Positions 8,030-16,982 of a stretch of DNA of 41,027 bases are shown one piece after another. The stretch covers positions 1 to 41,027 of the forward strand of contig JBBRQD010000045.1 of NCBI GenBank assembly GCA_038227045.1, written 5' to 3'. Position numbers and translations under genes: made by a program. Positions within the stretch are counted from its first letter, which is position 1. The number at the start of each line of letters is the position of its first letter. Under the pieces are notes generated by a model, which searched no databases, was not told the origin of the DNA, and saw nothing but the letters and a program-made list of their open reading frames with translations. This DNA comes from JANXLS01 sp038227045. Its GTDB lineage: Bacteria; Planctomycetota; SZUA-567; H5-PLA8.

Positions 8030-9064
8030 TTAAGGCTTGGAGCCGTTCCATTCGACGCCGAGCATGAGGCAATTGAGGCCCGAACCGATGCCGAGCATGG
8101 CGACTTTTTCGTCGCGCGTGGGCGCGTTTTTTTCGAGGCCCATGGCCATTGTGATCGGCAGCGAAACCGAGCCGGCGTTGCCGAGGAATTCGAGCGTTGA
8201 GAAGTCCTTGGCCATGTCCATTTCGATTGAGTTGTACATCAAGCGCCGGTGCGCGCTGCCGACCTGGTGGCAGAAGACGCGGTTGACCGAATCGTTGGTC
8301 CAGCCGAGTACGCGTTTGGTTTTTTCCCACGTAGTCCGTGCCAGTTTGCAGCCTTCGTGCAATAGCGTTTCGGAGTCGGTGTTCATGTTCGACTCGTCGC
8401 CCTGGCACAGATGATTGAACTCCGTCGCGCAGCGCATCGCACCGCCCATCAGCCGGTGCCCGAATTTGGAAACGCTTTTGTGCGCCATGACCAGCGCGCA
8501 GGCGCCGGAACCGAGCGTCAGCGACGCGAAGACGTTGCGAATGCCGTGGCGCGTGGGGTTGGGCATCTTCAGCAGGCGCTCGATGGTATTTTCGACGAGC
8601 TGCCGGCTGCCTTCTCCGGCGACGATCAAACCCTTTTTCACCTGTCCGAGCTCGATCATATTTCCAAGTGTAACGATGCCGTTCAAGAAGCCGAGGCATG
8701 CGTTGGAGATGTCGAAAACGACGGCATCTTCGGCGAGTTTCAAGGCTTTGTGGACGAGCGTTGCGGACGCCGGTTCCAGGAAATCGCGGCAGACGGACGT
8801 GTGCAGCAGGCATTCCATCTCGCCCGGTTCGACGCCCGAATTCTTGAGCGCTTCGCGTCCGGCCAGCGCGCTCGACTGGCTGGGCGTGGTCTCCGGATCC
8901 CAGAAGCGCCGCTCGCGGATGCCGCTCATCAATTCCAGCCGCCCGAACGGAAGCTTGAGCTTCTCATAGAGCGCCGCGAGCTTTTGCTCGATGTCGGCAG
9001 AGGTGACGACGTGAGGCGGCAGCGCATAGCCGAAGGCTTCGAGACATACATTGTTGAACCGCAT
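8030..9064 (-). CDS. oleA: OleA-like thiolase-superfamily condensing enzyme
   Basis: Head-to-head condensation of two fatty acyl-CoAs to a beta-keto acid, the first step of long-chain olefin synthesis, in the cytoplasm. The thiolase fold shows the catalytic Cys123 (NACLGF), His266 (CHQVG) and Asn296 (GNAGS). Glu97 in RDFLEP corresponds to the catalytic Glu117 of Xanthomonas OleA, which separates OleA from FabH. The C-terminus ends LGIGSGLNC, also OleA-like. At 344 aa it has the usual family length. The start is ATG 9064. It lies 72 bp after rlmN and 56 bp before the oleB-like gene, so the three may share a transcript. OleC and OleD are not in this window. Confidence 0.85.
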   Translation of the reverse strand: MRFNNVCLEAFGYALPPHVVTSADIEQKLAALYEKLKLPFGRLELMSGIRERRFWDPETTPSQSSALAGREALKNSGVEPGEMECLLHTSVCRDFLEPASATLVHKALKLAEDAVVFDISNACLGFLNGIVTLGNMIELGQVKKGLIVAGEGSRQLVENTIERLLKMPNPTRHGIRNVFASLTLGSGACALVMAHKSVSKFGHRLMGGAMRCATEFNHLCQGDESNMNTDSETLLHEGCKLARTTWEKTKRVLGWTNDSVNRVFCHQVGSAHRRLMYNSIEMDMAKDFSTLEFLGNAGSVSLPITMAMGLEKNAPTRDEKVAMLGIGSGLNCLMLGVEWNGSKP

Positions 9065-9136
9065 CGCAGAAATAAAACCGTCCTCGTTAAGAAAATTTGG
9101 AGCGAAGAGAATAACACAGAAGCCGTGTGGGTAAAG

Positions 9137-10210
9137 TTACATTGCGCTGTTCATCTCCCTCAATTGCCCGCAGGCTGCGTTGACATCCTCGCCCCGCGCT
9201 TTTCGGAACTGCGCATGAACGCCGGCATCGCGCAGAATCGTCAAGAAGGAATCCAGGCGCTCCTGCGGCGGCTGGCTGTATTCCACGCCGCTTAGTCCGG
9301 TGCCGATTGAATTATACGGAATCAAATTCACGTGCGCGCGGAAACCCCGCATCAATTCGGCAAGCAACCGGGCCTGCGCGTCGCTGTCGTTGATGCCGTT
9401 TAAGAGACAATATTCGATATTTGGAATGCGTCCGGTCTTGTCCGCGTAACGCCGCGTCGCCGCCATAATCTCCGAGATGGGATAGCGTTTGTTCATCGGT
9501 ACGATGCGCGAACGTGTCTCGTCGTCGGGCGCGTGCAGCGACAGCGCCAGCGTCACGTTCAAATCCAATTCAGTCATGCGCTCGATGCCCGGCACGATTC
9601 CAACGGTCGAAACGCAAATCTGCCGCCAGCCGAATTCGCCGAGATCTTCTCCGGCAATGCGCTCGATCGCGCCCACGACGGCGTCGAGATTTTGCAGCGG
9701 TTCGCCCATGCCCATGAAGACGAGCGTGCGCAACTGCCGTCCGCTGCCTGATGCCTCCGCGCGCAAATGCAGAAACTGTTCAACAATTTCCCCAGCATCA
9801 AGATTGCGTTCGAGTCCGCGCTTTGTGCTCGCGCAAAAATCGCAGCCCATAGCACAACCAATCTGCGACGAAACACAACCGGCCGCGCGGCCGGGCGTGG
9901 CACTGTCCATGAGGACGGCCTCGACCGCACCACCTTTTTTTAGACCAAGTAAAAATTTGACGGTGCCGTCCGCGCTGACATTACGCGTGAGAATGTGGGA
10001 CTGGCGAAGTTCGATTTCAGACGAGAGTTTGGCTTCGAGCGCGCGTCCAATCTTCAAGGCATCAAAATCCACGTGTCCGCCGGAGCGGTAATAGTCTTTT
10101 AACAGCCGCGCGGCATGGTGAGGGTTCATGCCCCACCGCGTTATCTCACCTTGCAGGGAGGCGACGGTGTGGTCGCTGAGTGCACGGGTGATCACGTAGA
10201 CGTTCGTCAT
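9137..10210 (-). CDS. rlmN: RlmN dual-specificity 23S rRNA / tRNA methyltransferase
   Basis: Radical-SAM methylase that methylates C2 of A2503 in 23S rRNA and A37 in some tRNAs. It has the 4Fe-4S motif C119-x3-C123-x2-C126 (CAMGCDFC), the conserved upstream Cys112 (GCVSSQ), the GMGEPL motif, and Cys347 in the C-terminal VNAACGQL, the methyl-carrying cysteine (E. coli Cys355). At 357 aa it is slightly shorter than E. coli RlmN. It is divergent from the exported hypothetical at 10344 and upstream of oleA on the same strand; no functional link with olefin synthesis is known to me. Confidence 0.95.
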   Translation of the reverse strand: MTNVYVITRALSDHTVASLQGEITRWGMNPHHAARLLKDYYRSGGHVDFDALKIGRALEAKLSSEIELRQSHILTRNVSADGTVKFLLGLKKGGAVEAVLMDSATPGRAAGCVSSQIGCAMGCDFCASTKRGLERNLDAGEIVEQFLHLRAEASGSGRQLRTLVFMGMGEPLQNLDAVVGAIERIAGEDLGEFGWRQICVSTVGIVPGIERMTELDLNVTLALSLHAPDDETRSRIVPMNKRYPISEIMAATRRYADKTGRIPNIEYCLLNGINDSDAQARLLAELMRGFRAHVNLIPYNSIGTGLSGVEYSQPPQERLDSFLTILRDAGVHAQFRKARGEDVNAACGQLREMNSAM

Positions 10211-10287
10211 TGGGACATTTTACGCGAAAGTGGCAAGGCAAGCCAACGGGAATCGGGGCGATTTCCGTGCCTGGATTCTGGAATGTC

Positions 10288-10314
10288 TTGACGCGTTGAC
10301 GTAACGGCTATAGC
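10288..10314 (+). promoter_or_regulatory. Possible sigma-70 promoter for the gene at 10344
   Basis: TTGACG (10288-10293) and TATAGC (10309-10314) are 15 bp apart, a little short of the ideal 17. Placement about 30 bp before the ATG is right. By eye only. Confidence 0.3.
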
Positions 10315-10343
10315 ATTGCAACCAGCGCGGACGCGGAGGTGGT

Positions 10344-11048
10344 ATGAAATTCAGATTGAAGGTAGTTAGCTTCGCCGGTTTGATATTTGTAGGTTTGGCA
10401 TTGGTTTGGGTGAGTTTTTCTTCTGCTCCAGTCAACACAACAATTGCAAAAGCCGTTTCTGGAAAGCTCGTGCCGGCTCCGGAATCGGCAGTAGCCGCGA
10501 GAACGGCTAAAGCCCCTCCCGAAGGGCTACCCATCACTGTGCTTCGTGCTGAACTGCGCAATGCGACAAGACGCGACGACAATAATATCGACGTCGCTTT
10601 CGTACTGATCAACACGACCATCGTTCCAATTCGATTGGTTCAACGTTGGAATTCGTGGGGAGAGAATCAATGGTCATTTCACGCAACCGATTCAAAAGGT
10701 GTTGAGTACGCTTTGAATCCTCGCGCGATACGTCATACGAAGAATATCTTCAGGACATTCACAATCGAACCTTTTGGCGAATACGTCATGCCGTGTCATC
10801 TCGTCGTAATCACAGGGCCGCCCTTTTACCCACCGAACACGTTTGATTACTTTGAAACTTATGTGTCGCCGACGCAGTCGTGGACCTTCCCCATCGTTAT
10901 CACCGGAACCTTCTCGGGGCAGTTATACGAAAAATCCGGTTATGGCGACGATGAAGGAACGAATTGGGCGGGGTCGATTAAGACGAATTCAATTACCGTC
11001 GGTTTGATGGATGATATTAACTCTAAAAAAGTTGCGACCGAAAAATAG
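10344..11048 (+). CDS. Exported hypothetical protein
   Basis: 234 aa with an N-terminal hydrophobic helix (residues about 8-27) that could be an uncleaved anchor or signal peptide, then a linker and a mostly beta-strand domain (ITVLRAELRNATRRDDNNIDVAFVLINTT pattern of alternating strands) with one Trp/Asn-rich stretch (RWNSWGENQW). I recognise no family; an immunoglobulin-like extracytoplasmic fold is a guess from the strand pattern. GGAGGTGG about 3-10 nt before the ATG is a strong ribosome binding site. It is convergent with the next gene, with only 21 bp between. Confidence 0.7.
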   Translation: MKFRLKVVSFAGLIFVGLALVWVSFSSAPVNTTIAKAVSGKLVPAPESAVAARTAKAPPEGLPITVLRAELRNATRRDDNNIDVAFVLINTTIVPIRLVQRWNSWGENQWSFHATDSKGVEYALNPRAIRHTKNIFRTFTIEPFGEYVMPCHLVVITGPPFYPPNTFDYFETYVSPTQSWTFPIVITGTFSGQLYEKSGYGDDEGTNWAGSIKTNSITVGLMDDINSKKVATEK

Positions 11049-11069
11049 CATTCGCTTTTTATCGAAAAA

Positions 11070-11678
11070 TCAATCGGCGTCTTCTTGATCTTTGTAAGGA
11101 TCGGAGGCTATTTGAGCTTTCGCCCGGACGATCATGGCGTCGAAGCGTTCCAAAAATTCGGGAGGCAATTTCGAGCGCGTGGCCTTCACGTCTTCCAAAC
11201 GTCTGACCGCCAGTTCAATAATGTCAGCTTCGTCCTTGGCGCGTCCCGAAACCAATTTCAACCACATTACGCCCCACAACGGCAAGAACCCATTGTCGCT
11301 GCCAAAAAAGTGCGGGCCCGGAATAAATCCATACGTAGTCAAGCCCCCTTCTGGAATCAATTCCAGCCGGACTTTCGTGGCCTTGTGCTCAAATTTATGC
11401 CAGCCGTTCTTCGCTTTCTTGCCGACTTTAAACTTCTCCGCAAGGCGTTTAAAAATTGTGACATCAGCGTGTGCGTAAAGAATGTCGGCATCGTCTGTCG
11501 CGCGAACATAGCCGTGATGGATAACGGCCAAGCCGCCAATTACGATGGCGGACCCCAGTATCGGTTTCAAGTCTTCCAAAACTTTTTGAACGTCGTTGGA
11601 ACTTGGCGTAGTCAAGGCAATACCCCTCGCAAAATCGAAGATTCCAAATTGAACAGGGGTGAGTTGCAATAGTTCCAT
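11070..11678 (-). CDS. Orphan nucleotidyltransferase-like protein (AbiEii/MNT-like)
   Basis: 202 aa. The region around residues 42-70 (IVIGGLAVIHHGYVRATDDADIL) has the GG-x8-14-DxD signature of the minimal nucleotidyltransferase superfamily. The later stretch LPLWGVMWLKLVSGRAKDEADI matches the 'LK...RxKDxxDI' helix of DUF6036/AbiEii-like members. Such proteins are often toxins paired with a small antitoxin, or nucleotide-transfer enzymes of unknown target. No antitoxin-like small gene flanks it here: one neighbour is an exported hypothetical and the other is divergent mutS. Function is unassigned. Confidence 0.65.
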   Translation of the reverse strand: MELLQLTPVQFGIFDFARGIALTTPSSNDVQKVLEDLKPILGSAIVIGGLAVIHHGYVRATDDADILYAHADVTIFKRLAEKFKVGKKAKNGWHKFEHKATKVRLELIPEGGLTTYGFIPGPHFFGSDNGFLPLWGVMWLKLVSGRAKDEADIIELAVRRLEDVKATRSKLPPEFLERFDAMIVRAKAQIASDPYKDQEDAD

Positions 11679-11724
11679 ATAATCAAGCTTATCCCTTTTT
11701 AAAAGAATTCAATCGCGATTCGCT

Positions 11725-11752
11725 TTGCGTGAACGGACGCGGGCGGCATAAT
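11725..11752 (+). promoter_or_regulatory. Possible mutS promoter
   Basis: TTGCGT (11725-11730), 16 bp, CATAAT (11747-11752). Transcription would begin about 5 nt before the mutS ATG at 11764, which would make the mRNA almost leaderless; no ribosome binding site is visible there. Confidence 0.35.
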
Positions 11753-11763
11753 CAATCCCCCTT

Positions 11764-14658
11764 ATGCGCGATAACGAATCGAAACCCGGCGGAGGCCAAA
11801 CCCCTCTGCCCGGCAATACCGACACGCCGATCATGAAGCAATATCTGGCGGCGAAGGCTCGTTATCCGAAACATCTTTTGTTCTTCCGCATTGGCGATTT
11901 TTACGAGCTGTTTTTTGAAGACGCGAAGATCATTTCGCGCGCGCTGGGCTTGACGCTTACGTCGCGGAACAAAGGCCCCGATCCGATTCCGATGGCCGGC
12001 GTGCCGGTGCATTCCGCCGAACCATACGTGGCGCGGCTGCTGCGCCAGGGTTTTTCCGTCGCGGTTTGCGATCAGACGGAAGACTCCTCGCAGGCCAAGG
12101 GGTTGGTCAAACGCGACATCACGCGCATCGCCACGCCTGGCACGGTGCTTGAAGAGAATCTGCTCGAAGCGCGCAAGCCAAACCGCATCGCCGCGCTCTT
12201 GCCCTCTCCGCTTGCGGCGGTGCGCAGCGATCGACAAACCGGTGGACGCGTCTTCGGACTCGCCGTTGCGGATCTTGCATCTGGGCGTTTTTTTATTCAA
12301 GAAATTGAGGGTGTCGCGGCGCTGCGTTCCGAATTTGCGCGCTTGTCTCCGAGCGAATTGCTGCTGCCCGACGCGCCGCTTGACGCATCGGGCCGGCCAG
12401 TCAACGACGAGCTTGCATTGGCACTGGATGGCATGGCGATTTCGCGTTTGAAACGCGAGGCGTTTGCGTTCGGCGAAGCGCACGCGCGCGTCGTTCAACG
12501 CTTCAGCGAGCAGGGACACGACAAGAATCTTGCCGTGCGCATGAAGAAACTCGCGAAGGATTTCCCGCTGGCGTGCGCCGCTGCGGGCGCGCTGGCCGGA
12601 TACGTCGATGAGACCTGCCCGGGCGGACAAGTCCGCCTCGATGCGCCCCAATCGTTCGATCCCGAACTCTACATGGCACTGGGCGAATCGGCGATCCGCA
12701 GCCTTGAACTGATCGAAACGCTGCGTTCGCGCGCCTTCGAAGGCTCGCTGCTTTGGAGCATCGACCGTTGCTGCACGCCGGCGGGAAGCCGCTGTTTGCG
12801 CGATTGGCTTATCCGGCCCCTGCGCGATCTCGACGCGATTTCCGCGCGACATGATGCGGTCGAATCGATGATCGAAAACAGCGATCATCGCGGCACGTTG
12901 CGCGGCGTGTTGAAACAGCTCGCCGATATCGAACGTATCGCCGCTCGGTTGTCAGCGAACAAAGCGACGCCACGCGATCTCGTCGCGCTGAAGAATACGC
13001 TGCGGCTGCTGCCGGATGTACAGGCGCTGATTCGCCGCGCGGTCGAAAATTTGGGAATGCTGCACAGCGTTGACGAGGGTGAAGCGGACAATTCGCATCC
13101 CCATGACGCGCATCTCTTGGAAGCGTTGCGCGCGCGGCTTGGTGGTTTGGACGAAGTCGCCGAAACAATCGGCGCGAGGCTGCGCGACAATTGCCCGAAT
13201 GCTTTGAACGAAGGCGGGCTGTGCAATGATGGTGTCGACGCGGAATTGGACCGGTTGCGCGCGATTGCGTCGGGCGGAAAAGGCTGGATCGCGGCGTTTC
13301 AAACGTCCGAAATTCAGCGCACGGGCATCGGCAGTTTGAAGATCGGCTACAACCGCGTCTTCGGCTACTACATCGAAATTTCGCATGCCAATCGCGCGCT
13401 GGCGCCGGCCGATTACGAGCGCCGCCAGACACTGACGAATGCCGAGCGCTACACCACGCCCGAATTAAAAACGCGCGAGGCGGAAGTGCTCGGCGCGGAA
13501 GAGAAAATCTGTGCGCTCGAGCAGCGTTTGTTTCTGCAACTGCGCGACGAAGTCGCCGCGTCTGCGCCGCGTTTACGGGCCGCCGGGCAGGCACTCGCGG
13601 ATCTTGACGCGCTCGCCTCGCTCGCCGAAGTCGCTCAAAAAAAGGGGCACGTTCGCCCTGTGTTGACGAACAATGGCAAGCTCGCGCTCGAGCAGATGCG
13701 CCATCCCGTTCTGGAAGACACGATTCCAGCCGGTGAATTGGTGGCGAACGATTTGACGTTGTTCGCGGGAAAATCGGATGCGCCGAACAAGGGGGGCGAC
13801 AAAAGCGGTGCGCAGATCGTCATCCTGACAGGGCCGAACATGGCGGGCAAATCGACGTACATCCGCGCCGGGGCGCTGTGCACGATACTTGCGCAAATGG
13901 GCGCGTTCGTGCCGGCGGAGCGCGCGGAGATTGGCATCGTCGATTGCGTTTTCACGCGCGTGGGCGCGGCGGACGATCTGGCCGGCGGGCGCAGCACGTT
14001 TATGGTCGAGATGAGCGAAGTCGCGGAAATTCTCGCCGGTTGCACGAGCCGCTCGCTGCTGATCCTCGACGAAGTGGGGCGGGGCACCAGCACCTACGAC
14101 GGCGTCAGTTTGGCGTGGGCGCTGATCGAACAGTTGCACGAAGGCGCGGCAAAACCCCGCACGCTTTTCGCGACGCATTACCATGAGCTCAGTGCTTTGG
14201 AAGAGGAATTGCCGCGCGTAAAAAATGCGTCGGCGTCGGTCAAGGAATGGCAGGGCGAAATCACGTTTCTGCACCGCATCGTGACGGGGCCGAGCGAGCG
14301 GAGCTTCGGCATCCACGTGGCGCGTCTGGCGGGGCTGCCCGAAGCGCTGCTCAATCGCGCGAAAGATATTCTGCTGGCGTTGGAAGAAGAGGGCGCTCGG
14401 CGCGTGTCTGACGTGACCGAAGGCGGCGCGCAGATTGGAGCCATGCCCGCATCCGGCAGAGAAAAATCGTCCGCCAATAAGCGCGGCAACCGCGCGAAAC
14501 AGGACGGGCAACTGCTGTTGTTCGACGCACCGGCCGAACTCGATCCGGCGATTCGCGAAATCGTTGAAAAGATCAAAACGCTGAATACGGATTCGATGAC
14601 TCCCGTTCAGGCTCTTGCGATGCTGGATGAATTGGCCCGAAAAGCGCGGTTGCTATAA
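11764..14658 (+). CDS. mutS: DNA mismatch repair ATPase MutS
   Basis: Recognises mispairs and small loops and recruits MutL. Mismatch-binding motif DFYELF has Phe45 and Glu47. The ATPase domain has Walker A GPNMAGKS (690-697), the helix-turn STFMVEM, Walker B LLILDE (765-770) followed by VGRGTSTYDG, and THYHEL. A linker then leads to a C-terminal helix (about 930-964) like the MutS dimer/tetramer segment. At 964 aa it is rather long for bacterial MutS (about 850-880), with extra residues at the N-terminus (1-23) and in a C-terminal linker. ATG at 11833 (MKQYLAAK) is an alternative start closer to the usual N-terminus. It is transcribed alone. Confidence 0.96.
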   Translation: MRDNESKPGGGQTPLPGNTDTPIMKQYLAAKARYPKHLLFFRIGDFYELFFEDAKIISRALGLTLTSRNKGPDPIPMAGVPVHSAEPYVARLLRQGFSVAVCDQTEDSSQAKGLVKRDITRIATPGTVLEENLLEARKPNRIAALLPSPLAAVRSDRQTGGRVFGLAVADLASGRFFIQEIEGVAALRSEFARLSPSELLLPDAPLDASGRPVNDELALALDGMAISRLKREAFAFGEAHARVVQRFSEQGHDKNLAVRMKKLAKDFPLACAAAGALAGYVDETCPGGQVRLDAPQSFDPELYMALGESAIRSLELIETLRSRAFEGSLLWSIDRCCTPAGSRCLRDWLIRPLRDLDAISARHDAVESMIENSDHRGTLRGVLKQLADIERIAARLSANKATPRDLVALKNTLRLLPDVQALIRRAVENLGMLHSVDEGEADNSHPHDAHLLEALRARLGGLDEVAETIGARLRDNCPNALNEGGLCNDGVDAELDRLRAIASGGKGWIAAFQTSEIQRTGIGSLKIGYNRVFGYYIEISHANRALAPADYERRQTLTNAERYTTPELKTREAEVLGAEEKICALEQRLFLQLRDEVAASAPRLRAAGQALADLDALASLAEVAQKKGHVRPVLTNNGKLALEQMRHPVLEDTIPAGELVANDLTLFAGKSDAPNKGGDKSGAQIVILTGPNMAGKSTYIRAGALCTILAQMGAFVPAERAEIGIVDCVFTRVGAADDLAGGRSTFMVEMSEVAEILAGCTSRSLLILDEVGRGTSTYDGVSLAWALIEQLHEGAAKPRTLFATHYHELSALEEELPRVKNASASVKEWQGEITFLHRIVTGPSERSFGIHVARLAGLPEALLNRAKDILLALEEEGARRVSDVTEGGAQIGAMPASGREKSSANKRGNRAKQDGQLLLFDAPAELDPAIREIVEKIKTLNTDSMTPVQALAMLDELARKARLL

Positions 14659-14659
14659 T
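14632..14659 (+). promoter_or_regulatory. Extended -10 promoter at the mutS stop
   Basis: TTGGCC (14632-14637), 16 bp, then TGCTATAAT (14651-14659), an extended -10 with a perfect TATAAT overlapping the mutS stop. It would drive the gene at 14783 with a leader of about 115 nt. A second TATAAT at 14730-14735 lacks a matching -35. Confidence 0.5.
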
Positions 14660-14782
14660 TCGCGGCCAACTGCGTCTTATCGCCTGGAAATTCAGAAACA
14701 ATTGTGTAACTGTTCACAAGCTTCGCACATATAATGTTGCGTTCTATATGAATTCCCTGCCCCAGCGTGAAAGGATTTCGCC

Positions 14783-15676
14783 ATGCTTCGATTCTTCGCC
14801 GCGCTTTCGATTCTGATCGTTGGATGTTCATTGTTTCAACCGTTCATTCTTCGTGCGGAAGACGTGTCCGTAGAACTCGATCGCAGACTTGCCATCAAGT
14901 ATGCCGAACTGCAAATACAGCAACTCGAAACAAGACTCAAATACAACAAGAGCAGTCCCGAAGCGCTGGCCGCCGACGAGTTGATGCGTGCATATCAGGA
15001 AATAATTGAAAAGCAACGGATCGGTTCGAAGGAGGGGTTGAAACGCAAACTCGCCGAAATTGAGGCGCAAGTTCAAGAAATCAAAGCTGTCAAGAATGGG
15101 GACACGTCGAATCTGCAATTCCTGGAGCAGGCGCGGGCGGCGATCACCAAGAAATTGCTTGAAATGGATGTGGGGCCGCTGCAGTTCGTGGAAAATGGGC
15201 AGCCCGTTGCGAACAAGAAGCAGGATGCCGCACAGAATTCGAAGCTGCATGTGAAGCTGGCCAACGGAGGCGAATTGGACGCCGAAGGGCCGTGGTTGCA
15301 GCAGATGCCCGAAGCGCGCGACATCTTGGAACAATTCAACGATGCGGCCAAAGACGGCGCGGTGACGTTTCGCGTGCCCGATCAATTCGACGTGGAAGCC
15401 ATCAAGGAACAGATTCGAAAAGTCGCACCCAAAGTTACGGTTGAATACGCGGAGAAGCTGCGGCTCGTGACGGCTGTATCCGAAGACGCCGCTCAACTGC
15501 GCCGCGTCGCGAGCATCTTCAAAATGCTCCGCTCGGGCAATCCTTTCGATCAGAAATTCAAAGGCGGCGAATTCAATCCCGGCATGCGCCCGGACGGCGA
15601 CATGAAAAAATTCAATCCTGGCCAGCCGCCGGAAGAGATGAAAAAGAAGAAGGATGCGGTTGACGATAAATTTTAA
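14783..15676 (+). CDS. Exported coiled-coil hypothetical protein
   Basis: 297 aa. A signal peptide (residues 1-25, MLRFFAALSILIVGCSLFQP, cleavage near LRAED) is followed by a long charged helical region (about 30-110) with heptad-like spacing, likely coiled coil. A middle domain (about 165-250) has two similar beta-alpha segments (AKDGAVTFRVPDQFD, APKVTVEYAEKLRLV). The tail is Lys/Pro/Gly-rich. AAAGGA lies 7 nt before the ATG. No family recognised; an envelope location is inferred from the signal peptide. It is convergent with paiB, 8 bp apart. Confidence 0.7.
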   Translation: MLRFFAALSILIVGCSLFQPFILRAEDVSVELDRRLAIKYAELQIQQLETRLKYNKSSPEALAADELMRAYQEIIEKQRIGSKEGLKRKLAEIEAQVQEIKAVKNGDTSNLQFLEQARAAITKKLLEMDVGPLQFVENGQPVANKKQDAAQNSKLHVKLANGGELDAEGPWLQQMPEARDILEQFNDAAKDGAVTFRVPDQFDVEAIKEQIRKVAPKVTVEYAEKLRLVTAVSEDAAQLRRVASIFKMLRSGNPFDQKFKGGEFNPGMRPDGDMKKFNPGQPPEEMKKKKDAVDDKF

Positions 15677-15683
15677 CGGCTTG

Positions 15684-15697
15684 TTCACCGCGGTGAA
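15684..15697. repeat. Collapsed palindrome TTCACCGCGGTGAA
   Basis: A perfect 14-bp palindrome identical to the outer tips of the 27886-27985 element (TTCACCGC and GCGGTGAA joined without the middle). On the minus strand it encodes the last codons and stop of paiB (FSPR-stop). Confidence 0.6.
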
Positions 15698-16347
15698 AAT
15701 TTTTGCGCCGAATCGCGCGCGGCATTATTGGCGGTGATTTTCAGCTTCATCATTTCCGCAATGGCGAGATCGTCGGGACTGGCCGATTGCTGCAATGCGC
15801 GCACCACTTTTTCCTGCTGTTCCATCGGACGATTCTGGTTCAATTTCCACTTGCCCTCGATGTTGTCTATTTGAATGCGAAAGCCAACGATTGACAGCGC
15901 CAGCTTTTTGTAAAATTCGTTTAAGGTATCGAATTGCCATGGCACGGCGCGCCCGGATTCGTATACATTTACGGTGCGGGTGAGGATGTGTAGCAATTCT
16001 TCCGGATCGTGTATCGCCTGGAATTTACCAGTGATATGGACGGCGGCATAATTCCAAGTCGGCACGGCATTGGCGGCTTCGTACCAGGTCGGCGATATGT
16101 ACGCGTGCGGTCCTGAGAATACACACACAACGGGCTGCCCGTCGGCTTGCGTCCAGTGCGGGTTTGCTCGCGCCATGTGGCCCATCAATTGGCCTTGAGG
16201 CCCGGCACTTCGATCCGCAAGAAACGGAAGATGCGATGCGAATGGCGCGCCGCTGTGTTGGGACACGAGGATGCCGAAACTATGCTGGTCGATGAACTCG
16301 AAGAGTTTGTTTCGATCGGTTTCATTGAATGCAGCAGGTATGTACAT
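15685..16347 (-). CDS. paiB: PaiB-family FMN-binding protein
   Basis: Flavin-reductase-like split-barrel protein of the PaiB group, named after a Bacillus regulator of sporulation and protease genes and often annotated as an FMN-binding negative transcriptional regulator. Family hallmarks are the N-terminal MYIPAAF, SHLPFL, GHMARANPHW, the central PHAYISPTWY with VPTWNY, and KWKLNQNR near the C-terminus. At 220 aa it has the usual length. The C-terminal four residues come from a short palindromic repeat. It lies 32 bp downstream of nadD on the same strand, so probably the same transcript. Confidence 0.9.
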   Translation of the reverse strand: MYIPAAFNETDRNKLFEFIDQHSFGILVSQHSGAPFASHLPFLADRSAGPQGQLMGHMARANPHWTQADGQPVVCVFSGPHAYISPTWYEAANAVPTWNYAAVHITGKFQAIHDPEELLHILTRTVNVYESGRAVPWQFDTLNEFYKKLALSIVGFRIQIDNIEGKWKLNQNRPMEQQEKVVRALQQSASPDDLAIAEMMKLKITANNAARDSAQKFSPR

Positions 16348-16379
16348 AGCGAATTTATCCGGTTGAACGGCATCAGGTA

Positions 16380-16982
16380 CTACGCATACAATTTTCGCTC
16401 GCGTATATACCTCAGCACATCGGGTTGCAGGTATTTCACGACACTTTGATCGTTTTCATTTAACATCTTTCGCACTTCAGTGGAGCTTATTTTTGTCAAG
16501 TCGCCATCGGTTTCTGGCAGAAGGTAAATGTGAGGCATCTTTCGATACCACAGAACTTTGGGGTCTTCGTCGATGCCGGGGCGCGCGACCGTGATGAAAC
16601 GGATCTGGCGCTCCAGGAACTCGTAGTTGACCCATTTGTCGAACGTGTTCGCGTTGTCCAGCCCGATGATGATGCTGAAATCGCAGCGATCCATCAGGCC
16701 GCTGTCGTCCATCAGCATCTTCACAAGATGGTACGTTTCACCGCCTAGTTTGTGATCGATCTCGTAGGATGAGACAGAAAGGCGCCCGTCGGTTTTCGCG
16801 GCGAGTCTGCACATTTCCAGGCGATCTTCGGGCGCGGCCGTGTGTTTGCCATTGAGGTGCGTGTAACACGGCATCAACCAGACTTCGTCGAATTCCTTGC
16901 TGTAATTCAGCACCAATTGAGCGGTCTTAATGTGCCCCGTGGTAATGGGATCGAATGCGCCGCCGAAGATGGCGACCTTCAA
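16380..16982 (-). CDS. nadD: Nicotinate-mononucleotide adenylyltransferase (C-terminal part of a probable fusion)
   Basis: Adenylates nicotinate mononucleotide in NAD synthesis. It has the nucleotidyltransferase motif GGAFDPITTGH (the first His of the HxGH motif is Thr here, as also happens in PPAT), a GLDNANTFDKW segment typical of NadD, and ISSTEVRK near the C-terminus. As an independent gene it would need a TTG start at 16982 with no convincing ribosome binding site. Reading upstream in the same frame gives NLAKIERRKAQYQSLGRKL directly before KVAIFGG, which is a sensible linker. So the true protein probably starts in the upstream MazG-like segment, and a 1-nt frameshift near 17034-17046 separates them. 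Confidence 0.85.
   Translation of the reverse strand: MKVAIFGGAFDPITTGHIKTAQLVLNYSKEFDEVWLMPCYTHLNGKHTAAPEDRLEMCRLAAKTDGRLSVSSYEIDHKLGGETYHLVKMLMDDSGLMDRCDFSIIIGLDNANTFDKWVNYEFLERQIRFITVARPGIDEDPKVLWYRKMPHIYLLPETDGDLTKISSTEVRKMLNENDQSVVKYLQPDVLRYIRERKLYA

Noticed and set aside
11752..12888. Long open frame (378 codons) antisense to mutS.
   Set aside because: Shadow of the strongly coding plus strand in GC-rich sequence; no family motif and no ribosome binding site.
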